Assembly (NCBI GenBank): GCA_052117605.1
Contig: JBQKIT010000002.1
Length of the DNA stretch: 64,000 nucleotides
Source: CAG-791 sp000431495
GTDB lineage: Bacteria > Bacillota > Clostridia > Lachnospirales > Lachnospiraceae
Strand: one strand, 5' to 3'
Under the pieces are notes generated by a model. That model did no database searches and was not told the DNA's origin. It was given only the letters and a program-made list of their open reading frames with translations. Both the position numbers and the translations under genes were made by a program. Positions 27,008 through 36,108 of this stretch are shown here, one piece after another; position 1 is the stretch's first letter, and each line of letters begins with the position of its first letter.

Positions 27008-29083
27008 ATGATCATAATCAGAATGTCGGGGGGACTCGGCAATCAGATGTTTCAATATGCACTGTATTTGAAGCTTCGAAGTCTTGGACGGGAGGTCTGC
27101 TTCGACGACAAATCGCAGTATGACGAGGAGACATTCCGGAATTCCTCACAGAAGAGACGCCCGAGGCATCTGGATATCTTCGGCATCACCTATCCGTCAG
27201 CAGGCAAAGAAGAGCTGGAGAAGCTGACAGACGGTGCCATGGATCTTCCGAGCAGAATCCGGAGGAAGATATCGGGACGAAAATCGCTGGAGAAGAATGA
27301 CCGGGATTTTATGTTTGACCCGTCCTTTCTGGAGGAAACCGAAGGGTATTTCTGCGGAGGCTTTCAGAGTCCCCGGTATTTTGCAGGAGCAGAAGAAGAG
27401 GTCAGGAAAGCATTTACTTTCCCGGAGGAGCTTCTCTGTCCGAAGGAGGGGTGCTCCAGGCAGGAGCAGAAGATGCTGGAGCAGTCGGCTTCGTATGCGG
27501 AGCGAATCCGTAAGGCCAATTGCGAGGCTGGGGATCGGGGAGTGCCGGGAGGCGGAAGTGCATCGATTCACCTTCGCTTCGGAGATTATGTGGATAAAGG
27601 CGACATCTACGGCGGAATCTGCACGGACGCCTATTATGACACGGCAATCCGCTGCCTGAAGGAGCGGGATCCGGGAATGATTTTCTTCGTTTTCTCCAAT
27701 GATGAGGAGAAGGCGGGAGAATGGATCCGGTATCAGGCGGAGCGGTCGGAGAACCTTGGCCGGGGGCATTTTGTCCTGGTCAAGGGCTGTGATGAGGATC
27801 ACGGCTATCTGGACCTGTACCTGATGACCCTGTGCCGAAATCATGTGATTGCCAATTCGAGCTTTTCCTGGTGGGCATCGTTTCTGTGTGACGCGCCGGA
27901 TAAAATGGTCTTTGCCCCTTCCATCTGGAACAATCAGAAGGACGGAAGTGAGCTTGCAAGAACAGATGTCTATGCGGATTTTATGCAGAGGATCAGCCCC
28001 CGCGGCACACGGCTGTCAGACAGGCCTTTGATTTCCGTCATTGTCACGGCTTATAACGTTGCTCCTTATATCGGGCGTGCGCTGGACTCTGTGTGCGGGC
28101 AGACCTGGAAGAATCTTGAAATCATTGCGGTGGATGACGGGTCATCGGACGAAACCGGTGCAATTCTGGACCGGTATGCGGCCGGCGACAGCAGAATTCA
28201 GGTTGTTCATACGGAAAATCGCGGTGTTTCCGCAGCAAGAAATGAGGGGATTGCCCATGCAAGGGGCGAATACATCGGCTTTGTAGACGGTGATGACCGG
28301 GCGCATCCTGCCATGTATGAAGCGATGATAAGAGGAATCCTTTCTTCGGGAGCCGACATGGCGGTTGTCCGATACCGGGAGGTATCGGCCGAAGAAACGC
28401 TGACCGATGCGGAGGAGCAGGTGGCATCATTTGACCCTGTTCTCCGGGCAAGTGTATTATTGCAGCAGAGGGATGCGGTGCAGTGCTTCATCCGCGCCGG
28501 AATGGCAGAGGAAGAGGGAAAGATTGTTCTGCGCTCTGCGGTGTGGAACAAGCTCTTTCACAGAAGACTTCTCCGGGACAACCGTTTTCCGGAGGGAACG
28601 AGCGCCGAGGACATCCCGTTTACCACCAGGGCGCTGTGTCTTTCGAAAAAGGTGCTCTGCGTTCCGGAGATCCTGTACGATTATGTGGTGAATCGCAGGG
28701 AGAGCATCATGAACACCGGAAGGGCGGAGCGCACACTGACTCAGGAAATCCCTGCATGGAGAACGCATCTTGAACTCCTGAAGGAGAGCGGCCTTTCGGA
28801 TCTTGCCGAGGAGTCGGAGTACTGGTTTTATCGCAGAATGCTCTCCTATGAAGAAGAGTACAGGCGCTGCAGTGAAACTGCAAAGGAAGCAAAGGAGCTT
28901 CAGGAACGGATTCTGAAGCACAGAGATCGGATTCTCGAGCTGGCGGAGGAGCATTCCTTCGGCAGGCGGGGGGACCGTGAGAGATTAAAGCTCTACGTGA
29001 ATTCTCCCAGGCAGTATTTCCTGCTTTCGGATTTATATGAAAAGACGGTTGTGAACTGGAAGAATCGTCCGGATAAAACGTGA
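27008..29083 (+). CDS. Bifunctional GT11 (alpha-1,2-fucosyltransferase-like) - GT2 fusion
   Basis: This 691-residue protein carries two catalytic domains. Residues 1-335 match GT11: GGLGNQMFQYALYLKLR at the N-terminus, HLRFGDYVDKGD at 188 (the conserved H-x-R-R-G-D-Y with Phe for the second Arg), and FSWWASFL. Residues 342-620 match GT2: ISVIVTAYNVAPYIGRALDS, VDDGSSDETG and FVDGDDRAHP. GT11 enzymes move fucose or a related sugar to position 2 of galactose. The GT2 domain could add the next or previous sugar. Both frames are continuous with no stop between, so the fusion is real in this sequence. GGGGGAGAT lies upstream. Whether the altered Arg matters is unknown. Confidence 0.88.
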   Translation: MIIIRMSGGLGNQMFQYALYLKLRSLGREVCFDDKSQYDEETFRNSSQKRRPRHLDIFGITYPSAGKEELEKLTDGAMDLPSRIRRKISGRKSLEKNDRDFMFDPSFLEETEGYFCGGFQSPRYFAGAEEEVRKAFTFPEELLCPKEGCSRQEQKMLEQSASYAERIRKANCEAGDRGVPGGGSASIHLRFGDYVDKGDIYGGICTDAYYDTAIRCLKERDPGMIFFVFSNDEEKAGEWIRYQAERSENLGRGHFVLVKGCDEDHGYLDLYLMTLCRNHVIANSSFSWWASFLCDAPDKMVFAPSIWNNQKDGSELARTDVYADFMQRISPRGTRLSDRPLISVIVTAYNVAPYIGRALDSVCGQTWKNLEIIAVDDGSSDETGAILDRYAAGDSRIQVVHTENRGVSAARNEGIAHARGEYIGFVDGDDRAHPAMYEAMIRGILSSGADMAVVRYREVSAEETLTDAEEQVASFDPVLRASVLLQQRDAVQCFIRAGMAEEEGKIVLRSAVWNKLFHRRLLRDNRFPEGTSAEDIPFTTRALCLSKKVLCVPEILYDYVVNRRESIMNTGRAERTLTQEIPAWRTHLELLKESGLSDLAEESEYWFYRRMLSYEEEYRRCSETAKEAKELQERILKHRDRILELAEEHSFGRRGDRERLKLYVNSPRQYFLLSDLYEKTVVNWKNRPDKT

Positions 29084-29109
29084 CGGGCTTATCAGGAAAA
29101 CGAAAAGAC

Positions 29110-30240
29110 ATGAACAAATGGTTGGATAACATCTGTGCAGGCCTGTTTTACCTTGGCCTTGCCGCTGAGATTCTGCTTGTAATCTGGGATAAGAGCAGTT
29201 GGACAAACCCGTATATGGGGCTGATCTGCAGAATGACCTTTCTGCTCTTTGCGGTCTGCTGTGCCTGCAGTGTAAGGAAGAGCACAATGACGGAAGACAT
29301 TGTGTTTGCAATCGGTGTTCTGATCGGAGCCTTGTCCTGGCGCTTCGGCGGACGAAATGATCTGCTTCGGATCGTGATATTCCTGCGTGCGGCAGGGATG
29401 GTTTCGGTTCCGAGAGCAATGAAGGTGACCTTTGTTTCCAGTGTGCTGGGCTGCCTTGGACTTGTGGGACTTGCTTTTGCAGGCATCCAGGGACATCTGT
29501 ATCAGACCTATGATTACGGACATGGGGTGGAAACCAGATGGGATCTGGGACTCGGACATCCGAATTCGCTGCACTGCATGGCAGCCATGCTTCTGATCTT
29601 CGCTCTGTACCTGTTTGAGAAGAGGATGAAGCTGTACCTGTATGTGCTTCTTGGTGTCGGGAATGTGCTTCTGTACGGCCTGACGCGCAGCAATACGGCC
29701 TTTGCCATCTCCATGCTGGCACTCATGCTGTCCTTGATTCTTCACTATGGGAAGAAGCTGGCAGCAGGGAATGGCGTGTATTTTCTGGGGGAGGCTTTCC
29801 TGTTCGGAGGGCTGTTGTTTTCTGTTTTCTGCGGAATTTACCGGCCGTCTGACCATCGCCTTCTCGCAAAGCTTGATCACGTTCTGACCGGAAGGATTTC
29901 CTCCCTGTGGACGACAACCTTTCACGAGGGGACCCTGTCTACCTGGAAGTGGTTCGGGCAGCGTCTGAATGTCTGCTATTTTGACCTTGGGTGGCTGCGT
30001 GTGGTGTACTGGTACGGCGTCATCCCGGCAATTGTCATTATCGGCCTCACCTTTGCCCTTCTGGAGCATGCGAGAAAAACAAGGGACAAGGCAGCCTTTA
30101 TGCTGCTCCTTTGCTTTGGCCTGTATACGGTTTTCGAAGCGCATCTGGTGTCTGCCTATATCGGAAGAAATTACGCACTGTTTATTGCTGCCCTGTATCT
30201 GCCGAAGATGCTGGGAAGAACAGAACCCGCGAAGCGGTAA
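29110..30240 (+). CDS. Wzy-like polysaccharide polymerase candidate
   Basis: This 376-residue hydrophobic protein has about ten membrane segments. It contains GLGHPNSLHCMAAMLLIFALYL and GLTRSNTAFAISMLALML, short motifs seen in Firmicute capsule polymerases, and a larger loop at about 210-300. Wzy proteins link repeat units on the outside of the membrane. Sequence conservation among them is very low, so the call relies on topology, size and position between glycosyltransferases and a Wzx-like gene. The ATG at 29110 is preferred to an upstream GTG-type start at 29080. It is followed 11 bases later by the large phosphoglycosyltransferase. Confidence 0.7.
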   Translation: MNKWLDNICAGLFYLGLAAEILLVIWDKSSWTNPYMGLICRMTFLLFAVCCACSVRKSTMTEDIVFAIGVLIGALSWRFGGRNDLLRIVIFLRAAGMVSVPRAMKVTFVSSVLGCLGLVGLAFAGIQGHLYQTYDYGHGVETRWDLGLGHPNSLHCMAAMLLIFALYLFEKRMKLYLYVLLGVGNVLLYGLTRSNTAFAISMLALMLSLILHYGKKLAAGNGVYFLGEAFLFGGLLFSVFCGIYRPSDHRLLAKLDHVLTGRISSLWTTTFHEGTLSTWKWFGQRLNVCYFDLGWLRVVYWYGVIPAIVIIGLTFALLEHARKTRDKAAFMLLLCFGLYTVFEAHLVSAYIGRNYALFIAALYLPKMLGRTEPAKR

Positions 30241-30251
30241 GAGAGGTAAGA

Positions 30252-31655
30252 ATGAATCAGAAGAACAGAGTCGTTCAGGTCTATGGCCTGTGGCTGATTG
30301 ACATGATCTGCATATCTGTCTCCTATTGGATTGCGACCAACCTTCGCTTTGCAGGGAACAATGACTGGGGAAGCAAAACGCTGCATTATGCGGTGCTGAT
30401 TGTTTTCCTGCTGTTCTGCACGGTGTATGGATTTTTCAACGAGTGGAACCGGGATTTTCTCCGGCGGGGCGCCTTCCGCGAGCTGATGGCAATTCTGCAG
30501 TTCAACGGCGTGATGATTCTGGTATCGCTGGCATTTGTCTTTTTCGCACGCTGGAGCTGGATTCTCTCGCGCCAGGTAATCCTGAATTTCATCTGGATCA
30601 ATCTGGCGGTCATGTATACCGCGCACATCCTGTTCAAAAAGTTCCTGCACCGGATCTACACAGATGACAAGCTTGTGACCAAGGTACTGGTGGTTGCACC
30701 GGCGGATCAGATTGATGAGACAATCACACGAATCCGAAACAACACGGATCTGTCCTTTCAGGTGGTCGGATCGGCCTCCGTGCGAAATACGAGGGATAAG
30801 AATGAGGAAGAGAAAAAGGCTTATTTCCGGGAAATGACGGAGAAGCTGACGCAGATTCCGTTTGATGAGGTCTTTATCAACACGCCGGGACTGACGCAGG
30901 AGGAGGTTCGGCCGCTGATTGACGGCTTTGAAGAAATGGGCGTTGTGTGCCGCTACAATCTGGATCTTCCGGATGTCGGGGGAACGACCACAAAGGTGGA
31001 AACCTTCGCGGATTACACGACCGTGACCTATACGCGGTTCCGTTCCAGCTATAAGCGGCTTCTGATCAAGAGGATGTTCGACATTCTGGGCGGACTGGTC
31101 GGACTTGCAATCACCGGAATTCTGACCCTGTTTATTGCACCTGCAATCCGGCTGGACTCTCCGGGACCGGTATTCTTTGCACAGACCAGAGTCGGCAAGA
31201 ACGGCCGCCGTTTCAAAATTTATAAATTTCGTTCCATGTACCAGGATGCAGAGCAGAGGAAGAAGGAGCTGGAGCGGGAAAATGAAGTCCAGGGTCTTAT
31301 GTTCAAGATGGACAATGACCCCCGCATCACGAAGGTCGGGGCCTTTCTTCGAAAGACCAGTCTGGACGAATTCCCGCAGTTTCTGAATGTTCTGAAGGGA
31401 GATATGAGCCTTGTCGGTACGAGACCGCCGACCGAGGACGAATTTGAGCAGTACGACGAGCATTATCGCCGCCGCTTGTCGATGACGCCCGGACTGACCG
31501 GCATGTGGCAGGTGAGCGGACGAAGCGAGATCTCGGATTTTGATGAGGTGGTGCGGCTGGATCTTCAGTACATCGACAACTGGTCTCTGACACTGGATTT
31601 CAAGATTCTGCTGCAGACCGTGATCGTGGTTCTCGGGCACAGAGGAGCAAAATGA
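30252..31655 (+). CDS. Polyprenyl glycosylphosphotransferase (WbaP/CpsE-type)
   Basis: This 467-residue protein has four or five N-terminal membrane helices (10-120), a Rossmann-like middle domain and a C-terminal phosphoglycosyltransferase domain: KRMFDILGGLVGLAITG, FKIYKFRSMYQDAEQRK, SLDEFPQFLNVLKGDMSLVGTRPP and TPGLTGMWQVSGRSEI. This is the large form that starts capsule and exopolysaccharide repeat units by moving hexose- or GalNAc-phosphate to undecaprenyl phosphate. It is the second initiating transferase of the locus, the first being the PglC-like one near 9.5 kb. AGAGGTAAG precedes the ATG at 30252. The stop overlaps the next start. Confidence 0.92.
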   Translation: MNQKNRVVQVYGLWLIDMICISVSYWIATNLRFAGNNDWGSKTLHYAVLIVFLLFCTVYGFFNEWNRDFLRRGAFRELMAILQFNGVMILVSLAFVFFARWSWILSRQVILNFIWINLAVMYTAHILFKKFLHRIYTDDKLVTKVLVVAPADQIDETITRIRNNTDLSFQVVGSASVRNTRDKNEEEKKAYFREMTEKLTQIPFDEVFINTPGLTQEEVRPLIDGFEEMGVVCRYNLDLPDVGGTTTKVETFADYTTVTYTRFRSSYKRLLIKRMFDILGGLVGLAITGILTLFIAPAIRLDSPGPVFFAQTRVGKNGRRFKIYKFRSMYQDAEQRKKELERENEVQGLMFKMDNDPRITKVGAFLRKTSLDEFPQFLNVLKGDMSLVGTRPPTEDEFEQYDEHYRRRLSMTPGLTGMWQVSGRSEISDFDEVVRLDLQYIDNWSLTLDFKILLQTVIVVLGHRGAK

Positions 31656-32743
31656 TGCACCATATCTGCATGATTGTTCCGGATCCTATGGTACACGGCG
31701 GAATTGCCGCTGTGACCTCAGGGTATTACGGAAGCCGTCTGGAGAAGGACTGCAGGATTACGTATGTGCAGTCCTACTGCGACGGGAGCAAGACGGATAA
31801 ACTGAAAAAAGCACTGAAGGCATATGGGCAGTTCCGGGAGATCCTGCGCAAGGATCCGCCGGAACTTGTTCATATTCATTCTTCGTTCGGGCCGAGCTTC
31901 TTCCGCAAGCTCCCGTTCATTGAGATGGCAGCCCGAAAAGGGATTCCTGTGGTCAATCACATTCACGGATCGGCCTTTTCGGAATTTTATGAGAATGCGC
32001 CGGAATGGAAGAAGAGGCTGGTGCGGAAAACCTATGGGAAGTGCAGCAGGATGATTGTACTGACGGAGCACTGGAGGGAGGTCTTGTCGGTGACCTTTCC
32101 AAAGGAGAAAATTGTGGTCATTCCCAACTACAGTGTTCTGCATCCGGAGGTGATGGAGGAGGATTTCCGGAAACGGCGGAATGAGAACAAGCAGGTGCTG
32201 TATCTGGGTGTTCTTACGGAAGGAAAGGGAATGCGGGAGATGCCGGAGATCATCCGCAGAGTGACAGAAGAGGTTCCCGCTGCCACCTTCGTTCTGGGAG
32301 GCGTCGGGGACGAGGCTCTTGTGACAGAGGGCCTTTCCGGGAAGCTCCGCACGGAGAATCTGGTTCTGCCCGGCTGGGTGCGCGGAGAGGAAAAGGAGAA
32401 GCTTCTTCGGGAGAGCATGGTCTTTCTTCTCCCTTCTCACATGGAGGCAATGCCGATGTCTCTTCTGGAGGCCATGGGCTACGGACTTCCGATGGTGACG
32501 ACGAATGTCGGCGGGATTCCGAATCTTGCGGGAAACGGTCCGCAGGCAGTGCTGGCAGAGGCCGGCGATTCCGGGAAAATGGCGGAGGCAATCATCCGGC
32601 TTCTGTCGGATTCTGCGGCCTGGGAGGAAGCTTCAAAGGCTTCGTACCGTCGTGCGGAACAGGAATACAGCTTTGAACGGCATCTGGACGGACTGGAGAA
32701 GGTTTACCGGTCGGTGCTGGGAGAAACAGGAGAGCAGAAATGA
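31652..32743 (+). CDS. GT4 glycosyltransferase
   Basis: This protein of about 363 residues has a GT-B fold with ICMIVPDPMVHGGIAAVTSGYYGS at the N-terminus, LVHIHSSFG, VVNHIHGSAFSEFY, VIPNYSV, VLYLGVLTEGKGMREMPE and the E-x7-E region HMEAMPMSLLEAMGYGLPMVTTNVGGIPN. These identify a family 4 retaining transferase that extends the lipid-linked unit. AGAGGAG lies just upstream; ATG 31652 and ATG 31655 are both possible. It overlaps the stop of the phosphoglycosyltransferase and shares ATGA with the next gene, so the genes are tightly coupled. Donor is unknown. Confidence 0.87.
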   Translation: MMHHICMIVPDPMVHGGIAAVTSGYYGSRLEKDCRITYVQSYCDGSKTDKLKKALKAYGQFREILRKDPPELVHIHSSFGPSFFRKLPFIEMAARKGIPVVNHIHGSAFSEFYENAPEWKKRLVRKTYGKCSRMIVLTEHWREVLSVTFPKEKIVVIPNYSVLHPEVMEEDFRKRRNENKQVLYLGVLTEGKGMREMPEIIRRVTEEVPAATFVLGGVGDEALVTEGLSGKLRTENLVLPGWVRGEEKEKLLRESMVFLLPSHMEAMPMSLLEAMGYGLPMVTTNVGGIPNLAGNGPQAVLAEAGDSGKMAEAIIRLLSDSAAWEEASKASYRRAEQEYSFERHLDGLEKVYRSVLGETGEQK

Positions 32744-33852
32744 CGCAGGAAGCGGCGAGGAAAGCAACGCAGAGGACAGCGGACGGAATGGAAAGGACTG
32801 CGGCGCTGGTCGGGGTGATTGTTCCCGTCTACAATGGAGAGAACTATCTGCAGGAGTGCATTGACAGTGTTCTTTCCCAGACCTTTCGGGATCTGGAGCT
32901 GTGGCTGATTGACGACGGCTCCCGGGACGGAAGCGGCGCGCTTTGTGACAAGGCGGCTGTGCAGGATACAAGGGTTCATGTCATTCACAAGAAGAACGAA
33001 GGGCTGATGGAAACCTGGATTCGCGGCGTCACGGAGTGCAGGGCTCCTTATCTGTGCTTTCTCGACTGCGACGACTGGCTGGAGCGCGACTGTATGGAGA
33101 AGATGACGGCGAGCCTTGCGGGCAAAGATGCACCTGGAAAGCAGGTGATCTGCGGCGGCTATGTCATTGAAAGAGAATGGAATCACACGAAGGAGAAGAA
33201 GGGCAATGCCGCAGCTCCCGGAGTATATGAGGGAGAGCGCCTTCGAAGGGAGCTTCAGGAGAGACTCCTTGGAAACGAGAACAGGACCCTGATTCTGTCC
33301 CGTTGTATGAAGCTGTTCTCCAGAGAGCTTCTTCTGGACAATCTTCACTTCTGTGATCCGAAGATCCGGATGGGAGAGGATGTCAGCATCACCGTTCCTG
33401 TTCTTCTGGATGCAGAGCGCGTGGTGGTTCTTGCGGAGAACTATGATTATCATTACCGCTTTGTTTCGGATTCCATGGCACATGGCTATGACGCCGGAAT
33501 GTACGACAATATCCGGAGGCTTCTGGACATTCTCCACCGGGAGATGGAGGAGAAAAGAGTCCCGAACGGACACCTCCAGGCGGAGCAGGAATTCCTGTTT
33601 CTCTTCTTTCTGGTCCTGAAAAATGAGATGCGCAGACAGAACGTACCGGAGAGGGAGGTCGTCTCAAGGGTGCAGGAGCTGTGTCGGAGGGAGAATGCTG
33701 CAGAGCGAATCCGGAAATATGGAAAACCGATCCGGGATCCTGCGAACCGTCTTCTTTCCTTTGTCATGAAGAAGCCCTCCGGTCTGCGGATCCGTGCGGT
33801 GCGGAGCGTGTTCCTTCTGCAGGCAAGGGGCAGCAGGAAGGCGAAACAGTGA
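32740..33852 (+). CDS. GT2 glycosyltransferase
   Basis: This 370-residue protein has a GT-A domain near residues 25-240: GVIVPVYNGENYLQECIDSVLSQTFRD, LIDDGSRDGSG and FLDCDDWLE (the DXD-type site as Asp-Cys-Asp-Asp). A helical C-terminal part follows with KMRKPSGLRIR-like basic residues. The first 25 residues are poorly structured. GT2 enzymes of this kind add single sugars from nucleotide donors. It is coupled to the previous gene by ATGA, and 14 bases separate it from the next GT2 gene, which it resembles in order of motifs. Acceptor and donor cannot be assigned. Confidence 0.88.
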   Translation: MTQEAARKATQRTADGMERTAALVGVIVPVYNGENYLQECIDSVLSQTFRDLELWLIDDGSRDGSGALCDKAAVQDTRVHVIHKKNEGLMETWIRGVTECRAPYLCFLDCDDWLERDCMEKMTASLAGKDAPGKQVICGGYVIEREWNHTKEKKGNAAAPGVYEGERLRRELQERLLGNENRTLILSRCMKLFSRELLLDNLHFCDPKIRMGEDVSITVPVLLDAERVVVLAENYDYHYRFVSDSMAHGYDAGMYDNIRRLLDILHREMEEKRVPNGHLQAEQEFLFLFFLVLKNEMRRQNVPEREVVSRVQELCRRENAAERIRKYGKPIRDPANRLLSFVMKKPSGLRIRAVRSVFLLQARGSRKAKQ

Positions 33853-33866
33853 CAGGTGATTTCAGA

Positions 33867-34907
33867 ATGAAGAAGATCAGTATTATCATTCCTGTGCATA
33901 ATGCGGAGAAGACGCTGGATCTTGCCGTGCAGAGTGTGCTGCGGCAGACGGTGCGAAGAAGGGACGGAATTTCGCTGGAGGTAATTCTGGTGGATGACGG
34001 CTCGAGTGATGCGAGCGGAAACCTCTGTGACCGGTATCGAAAGGAGCCGCAGCCGGAAGCCGGTTCCTGTGGGCCTGTCACGTTCCGTGTCATTCACATG
34101 GAGGATGAGGGTGTTTCGGAGGCGAGAAACCGTGGCCTTGAGCGGTCAGAGGGCGATTTCATTACCTTTCTGGACGCAGACGATGCTATGGAGCCCGGAA
34201 TGCTGGAATGTCTGTATAAGCTCCATGAGAACACAGGGGCTTCGATCTGCGGCTGCGGTTTCCGGAGTGTGACACCGGAGGAAGCAAGGGCAGAGAAGCA
34301 GGCGACAGAAGTGCAGAATGATGCAGAGGTGCTGCTTCGGATCCTGAACGGAGCAGCGATTGTGAAGGATGCGGTTTTTCTTCGGGACACCAGGGTATGG
34401 AGCAAGCTTTTTACAAAAGAGCTCATCGGAAACCAAAGATTTCAGAAGGGACTGACGATCGGAGAGGATATGCTGTTCGTTGTGTCACTTATCCGGGAGG
34501 ATACTGTTTATGCACTTCTGGAACAGGAGAAGCTGTACCGGTATACGGTCAATCCGAAGGGGGCGATGGAACGACCGTTTACGCCCTCTTACATGGATCA
34601 GATCCGATGCTGGGAGGAGGCGGAAAGGGTCCTGGACAGAAATCTTCCGGAGCTTCTTAAGGACAAGGAGGCACGGGCAAGGCTCGGAGCGCTGCAGATT
34701 GTTTCGGACGTTCTGACGGCCTCCAAGATCGCAAAGCTCCCGAAAGAGGAGCAGGCAGGATACGAGGAGGAATTCCGGCTGTGCCGGGATAAGCTGCTGC
34801 AGCACCGGAAGCTTCCGGGAGCAGTTTCGGGAATTCCCTTTGATTATCGGATAAAATCATTTCTGCTCGGGAGACTTCCCGGCATTTACAGGAGATTGTA
34901 TGAGTGA
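33867..34907 (+). CDS. GT2 glycosyltransferase
   Basis: This 346-residue GT-A protein opens with MKKISIIIPVHNAEKTLDLAVQSVLRQT and has VDDGSSDASG and FLDADDAMEPGML, the nucleotide- and metal-binding motifs of GT2. An ERSEGDFITFLDADD arrangement and VWSKLFTKELI in the C-terminal half are typical of capsule GT2 enzymes. The start at 33867 follows AGGTG; an in-frame start at 33681 inside the previous gene is rejected because the extra 62 residues are out-of-frame translation of that gene. It overlaps the pyruvyl transferase gene by 8 bases. Confidence 0.87.
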   Translation: MKKISIIIPVHNAEKTLDLAVQSVLRQTVRRRDGISLEVILVDDGSSDASGNLCDRYRKEPQPEAGSCGPVTFRVIHMEDEGVSEARNRGLERSEGDFITFLDADDAMEPGMLECLYKLHENTGASICGCGFRSVTPEEARAEKQATEVQNDAEVLLRILNGAAIVKDAVFLRDTRVWSKLFTKELIGNQRFQKGLTIGEDMLFVVSLIREDTVYALLEQEKLYRYTVNPKGAMERPFTPSYMDQIRCWEEAERVLDRNLPELLKDKEARARLGALQIVSDVLTASKIAKLPKEEQAGYEEEFRLCRDKLLQHRKLPGAVSGIPFDYRIKSFLLGRLPGIYRRLYE

Positions 34908-36108
34908 AATTTCGCTTTATATGCATGCAGGCAGCGGAAATCATGGCTGCGAGGCAATTGTGGATTCCCTGGTCCGGATGATGCCGGTGGACCGGTTTAC
35001 ACTGATGACGAATTCGGCGGCGGAGGATGAGAAATATCTGCCTGCGGAGGTAAAGGCGAGGACACGGATTGTAGAGGAGCAGCATCTTGCGGATCATGTT
35101 GCGGCGCATGCGTTCTACTATGCGCTTCGAAAGGTCACGGGAGATGAAGAGTCCTTTCTGCGTTATCGCTTCCGGGCGCTGATCGGAAAAAATGCGCCGA
35201 AGCTTGCGGTTTCCATCGGCGGGGACAATTACTGCTACCCCATTATGACGAAGGATCTGATGCTGGCAAATTCCATGCTCTGCAGGCAGGGGACGAAAAC
35301 GGTGCTTCTTGGCTGCTCCATAGAGCCGGAGCTCCTTCAGACAAAGGGGCCTCTGACCGAAGATTTGTATCGTTACGAGAAGATCATTGCAAGAGAGAGC
35401 ATCTCTTTCGAAGCCATACGCAAGGCACTTTCCGAAGCGTATGGCGAAGAAGGGGCGTCGAAGGTGGTATCCTGTCCGGATCCTGCCTTCTCACTTCCTG
35501 TGGACGAGAGCGGACTTCCGGAGGATTTCGAGTCCGGGAATACGGTCGGCATCAATTTAAGTCCGATGGTGGAGGACTATGCGGCAGATCCTTCCGCGCC
35601 GCTTCGCAGCTATGCGGAGCTGATTCGCGAGATTCTTCGCTCCACCAACATGAAGGTGGCACTGATTCCTCATGTGGTCTGGGATCGGAGCAATGATTTC
35701 ACGCCTCTTCGAAAGCTTTATGAGATGTTCCGCGATACCGGGAGAGTTTGTCTGATCGAAGACATGTCTGCGGAGAAGTTAAAAGGCGTAATTGCCAACT
35801 GCCGGTTTTTCATCGGAGCAAGGACGCATGCAACCATTGCAGCCTATTCCACGATCATTCCGACGCTGGTGGTCGGCTATTCCGTCAAGGCAAGAGGAAT
35901 CGCAAGAGACCTGTTCGGTACGGAGGAGAATTACGTTCTTCCCGTTCAGACGCTTAAGGATCCGCAGCAGATGCTGGAGGCCTGGAACTGGCTTCTTGCC
36001 AACGAGGATCAGATCCGTTATGAGCTTGCAGGCGGTGCCTCCCGATTCCGTGCGGAAACCGGCAGAAACGCAGAGGAGCTTCACAAGGTGATTCATGGAC
36101 AAGCATAA
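34900..36108 (+). CDS. Polysaccharide pyruvyl transferase family protein
   Basis: This 402-residue protein has the WcaK/CsaB-type order: GSGNHGCEAIVDSLVRMM at the N-terminus, VSIGGDNYCYP in the middle, and FIGARTHATIAAYSTIIPTLVVGYSVKARGIARDLFG near the C-terminus. Members transfer pyruvate from phosphoenolpyruvate to sugars as ketals or act as GT-B-like transferases. Here it likely pyruvylates a sugar of the repeat unit, adding a negative charge. It overlaps both neighbours (8 bases upstream, 14 bases with the flippase downstream). The exact sugar is unknown. Confidence 0.87.
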   Translation: MSEISLYMHAGSGNHGCEAIVDSLVRMMPVDRFTLMTNSAAEDEKYLPAEVKARTRIVEEQHLADHVAAHAFYYALRKVTGDEESFLRYRFRALIGKNAPKLAVSIGGDNYCYPIMTKDLMLANSMLCRQGTKTVLLGCSIEPELLQTKGPLTEDLYRYEKIIARESISFEAIRKALSEAYGEEGASKVVSCPDPAFSLPVDESGLPEDFESGNTVGINLSPMVEDYAADPSAPLRSYAELIREILRSTNMKVALIPHVVWDRSNDFTPLRKLYEMFRDTGRVCLIEDMSAEKLKGVIANCRFFIGARTHATIAAYSTIIPTLVVGYSVKARGIARDLFGTEENYVLPVQTLKDPQQMLEAWNWLLANEDQIRYELAGGASRFRAETGRNAEELHKVIHGQA

